From contig CAZCKU010000007.1 of assembly GCA_964499365.1 (NCBI GenBank), positions 124,001 through 188,000 on the forward strand: a stretch of DNA of 64,000 nt, given 5' to 3'. Below are positions 62,779-64,000 of this stretch, piece after piece (position 1 is the first letter of the stretch; every line of letters begins with the position of its first letter). The notes beneath the pieces are model-generated. The model saw nothing but the letters and a program-made list of their open reading frames with translations. It ran no database searches and had not been told where the DNA came from. The DNA comes from PALSA-1316 sp964499365. GTDB lineage: Bacteria; Nitrospirota; Thermodesulfovibrionia; Thermodesulfovibrionales; UBA6898. The position numbers were made by a program, and so were the translations under genes.

Positions 62779-63045
62779 CTACATTTCTCGTCTTCCTTTT
62801 AAATATTGCGATATCCAGCCGATAACCGAGACAAGGAAAATGAAGACAGAAATTCCAATAAAAAATTTACCAAACTGCAGATAAGTGCCATTAAAAAGTA
62901 TTTCGATTGGTTTTGCGGCAACTTGCTCGCTCTTATTTAAAAAATAACACCCTACGCCGGCAGAAAAAATACTGGCTATTAATCCCACAAGAGGGTACAG
63001 ATATGATACATCCACAACCCTTTCAAAATCGCTTTTCCTTGGCAT
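62779..63045 (-). CDS. Two-helix membrane protein, unknown
   Basis: 88 residues with transmembrane helices at about 15-35 (YLYPLVGLIASIFSAGVGCYF) and 58-77 (FFIGISVFIFLVSVIGWI) and a basic end. No family recognised. It is 64 bases downstream of the small secreted protein gene and may belong to the same transcript. Confidence 0.6.
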   Translation of the reverse strand: MPRKSDFERVVDVSYLYPLVGLIASIFSAGVGCYFLNKSEQVAAKPIEILFNGTYLQFGKFFIGISVFIFLVSVIGWISQYLKGRREM

Positions 63046-63109
63046 TATTAAATCCTGTCCTGAGCTTATTTGTCGCTCTCAATATCCGTATAGCGTCTCC
63101 TTACATTTC

Positions 63110-63400
63110 CTATTTCTCGGCGCTGTGCTTCTTTCTGTAATTTTGCACCATTTCGTCCGATATATCTTCAGAATAACAGAGGGGTGAAGAGCCTCCCGGC
63201 CGACTGTAAGCGCTCCTTTTACCACAACGAGAACCGTTGCGGGCCAGATTATAAGGGCAAGGGCAGTTGCCTGGATATGACGCGATAGACGTCTTGATCA
63301 TCTGCTGACGTATCTGGTCAGTCGTGAAATTCTGGTCGCGCGCAAATGAATGAGGAGAAAGCAAAACGAGAAAGAAAAGAATAAGAAAAGTTTTACGCAT
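63110..63400 (-). CDS. Small secreted cysteine protein (NCPCPYN type)
   Basis: 96 residues with a Sec signal peptide (MRKTFLILFFLVLLSPHSFA). The mature part contains IASYPGNCPCPYNLARNGSRCGKRSAYSRPGG... LCY, four cysteines in a strongly patterned block that recurs in small exported proteins of plasmids and islands. Function is not known to me. Confidence 0.75.
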   Translation of the reverse strand: MRKTFLILFFLVLLSPHSFARDQNFTTDQIRQQMIKTSIASYPGNCPCPYNLARNGSRCGKRSAYSRPGGSSPLCYSEDISDEMVQNYRKKHSAEK

Positions 63401-63494
63401 ATCCGACGTCCTTTTCGATTGTGAAACAGTTAAAAACTTTTTTATGCTTAAGCATAATGCCCTCCGACTTTTAAACCGTACCTGTATGTTTTTC

Positions 63495-63857
63495 TCACAT
63501 AGCCGCCACTACCTCCCTGACTCGAAGAATCAGTTTTCCAAACTGCGGAGGCTTGAATATAACTTCAACGGCTCCGCGCGAAAGGGCTTTCTGTGTCACA
63601 TCTAAATCTGTATTGCCGGTCAGCATAATCACCGGAATTCCCGAATTCAGTAGCTTTATCTGATCAAGAGTTTCAATGCCGTTCATATGGGGCATCTGGT
63701 GATCCAATATCACTGCGTCTGGATTGTGATTTAGACATTGCACTATAGCACTTAAGCCGTCAGCTGCTTGTACTGTTAAGAATCCCTCTGCTTCGAGTAT
63801 TTCGCCGAGCGTTCTGCGAATGTCGTTGTCATCGTCTACGATTAATATCTTTTTCAT
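63495..63857 (-). CDS. Single-domain response regulator
   Basis: 120 residues, receiver only: ILIVDDDNDIRRTLGEIL, phospho-Asp in AVILDHQMPHMNG, VIMLTGN, Lys in FKPPQFGK. All catalytic residues are present; there is no output domain. No kinase is in the visible part of the island. Confidence 0.9.
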   Translation of the reverse strand: MKKILIVDDDNDIRRTLGEILEAEGFLTVQAADGLSAIVQCLNHNPDAVILDHQMPHMNGIETLDQIKLLNSGIPVIMLTGNTDLDVTQKALSRGAVEVIFKPPQFGKLILRVREVVAAM

Positions 63858-63877
63858 AAGCCGTCCCCACGTTTACA

Positions 63878-64000
63878 TTATTTGCATTCCTTGTCGTAGA
63901 TTTCTTGCCAGTTATCAGCAAACCGACAGTCTTCAGACGTCGGCTCTTCCCATGATCTGATCTCCACTTTCAGGTTATTGCAGCTATAGTCCTCCATAAT
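63878..64000 (-). CDS. C-terminal part of a small protein, or 39-aa gene
   Basis: Frame open to the window edge ending DCRFADNWQEIYDKECK. An in-frame ATG at 63997 would give 39 residues; its ribosome-binding site would be outside the window. Coding-like composition, no family recognised. Confidence 0.4.
   Translation of the reverse strand: MMEDYSCNNLKVEIRSWEEPTSEDCRFADNWQEIYDKECK

Larger units (their letters stand above)
53322..64000. mobile_element. Integrated mobile island (left end; continues past window)
   Basis: Everything right of the tRNA fragment differs from the chromosome: AT-rich cargo (53.6-56.0 kb), two decayed transposases, a TraD/VirD4-like ATPase, a RadC-type protein, many short hypothetical genes and a ribbon-helix-helix protein. 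No integrase or relaxase is in the visible part; they may lie at the far end next to the intact tRNA-Arg. Extent beyond 64000 is unknown. Confidence 0.7.

Overview
The window reads as the chromosome of a Gram-negative, respiring anaerobe-type bacterium, followed by one end of an integrated mobile element. The chromosomal part (1 to about 53,320) is GC-rich and carries a type II secretion operon, a 21-site multiheme cytochrome with CX4CH sites, a haem-c histidine kinase, a haem-c chemoreceptor and many PAS sensors. This mixture is typical of Nitrospirota and of Desulfobacterota/Geobacter-like lineages. I favour Nitrospirota, but no rRNA or marker gene here settles it.

Region 1-10 kb: the end of pepA, a zinc-dependent phospholipase C-like protein, a PIG-L deacetylase that may start at ATT, then a minus-strand gspE-F-H-I-J-K-L-M-C operon. 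No gspG or gspD lies beside it. A gspA/exeA-like ATPase and gspB pair sits 40 kb away at 48.6-50.9 kb.

Region 10-31 kb: a rhamnosyltransferase-like GT2, a PAS sensor divergent from a dCMP deaminase, two small membrane proteins, a lytic transglycosylase, an MrfA-like DUF1998 helicase, a PAS-GGDEF protein, and an orphan solute-binding protein with an unrecognised partner. A degenerate ferritin-like protein follows, then a cysteine-rich small protein translationally coupled to a cysteine-rich response regulator. Next come a sigma-54 response regulator with a 1249-residue histidine kinase, an OmpR/kinase pair, and ampG facing a DUF1460 amidase-like gene. Several genes in this stretch have a TATAAT-type element 5-8 bp before the start codon and no Shine-Dalgarno sequence, which suggests leaderless mRNAs.

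Region 31-53 kb: the multiheme cytochrome and a secreted partner whose tail has two CXXCH sites and one CX15CH spacing; an HMA metal-binding protein; the haem kinase; fabG-acpP-fabF-rnc; the haem/CZB chemoreceptor and a CheY-like protein; an MFS carrier; xseA-xseB; the gspA/gspB pair; and a two-gene operon of a transglutaminase-like protein and a clostripain-like (C11) caspase-fold protease.

At 53,277-53,321 there is the 3' part of a tRNA-Arg gene, still followed by its own terminator but lacking its 5' half. I read this as the attachment site of an island that extends rightwards out of the window. Its first cargo is an AT-rich trio: a VTT/DedA-like membrane protein, a radical SAM enzyme and an unknown membrane protein. 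Next are an IS1182-like remnant and a minus-strand conjugative-type operon: a TraD/VirD4-like ATPase, a Cys-rich 53-aa protein, a RadC-type JAB protein, a ribbon-helix-helix protein, an 82-aa protein, a gene broken by an in-frame TGA and a 63-aa protein ending in a clear terminator. A decayed IS256-family transposase, a lipoprotein with a C-terminal membrane anchor, small secreted and membrane proteins and a single-domain response regulator complete the window.
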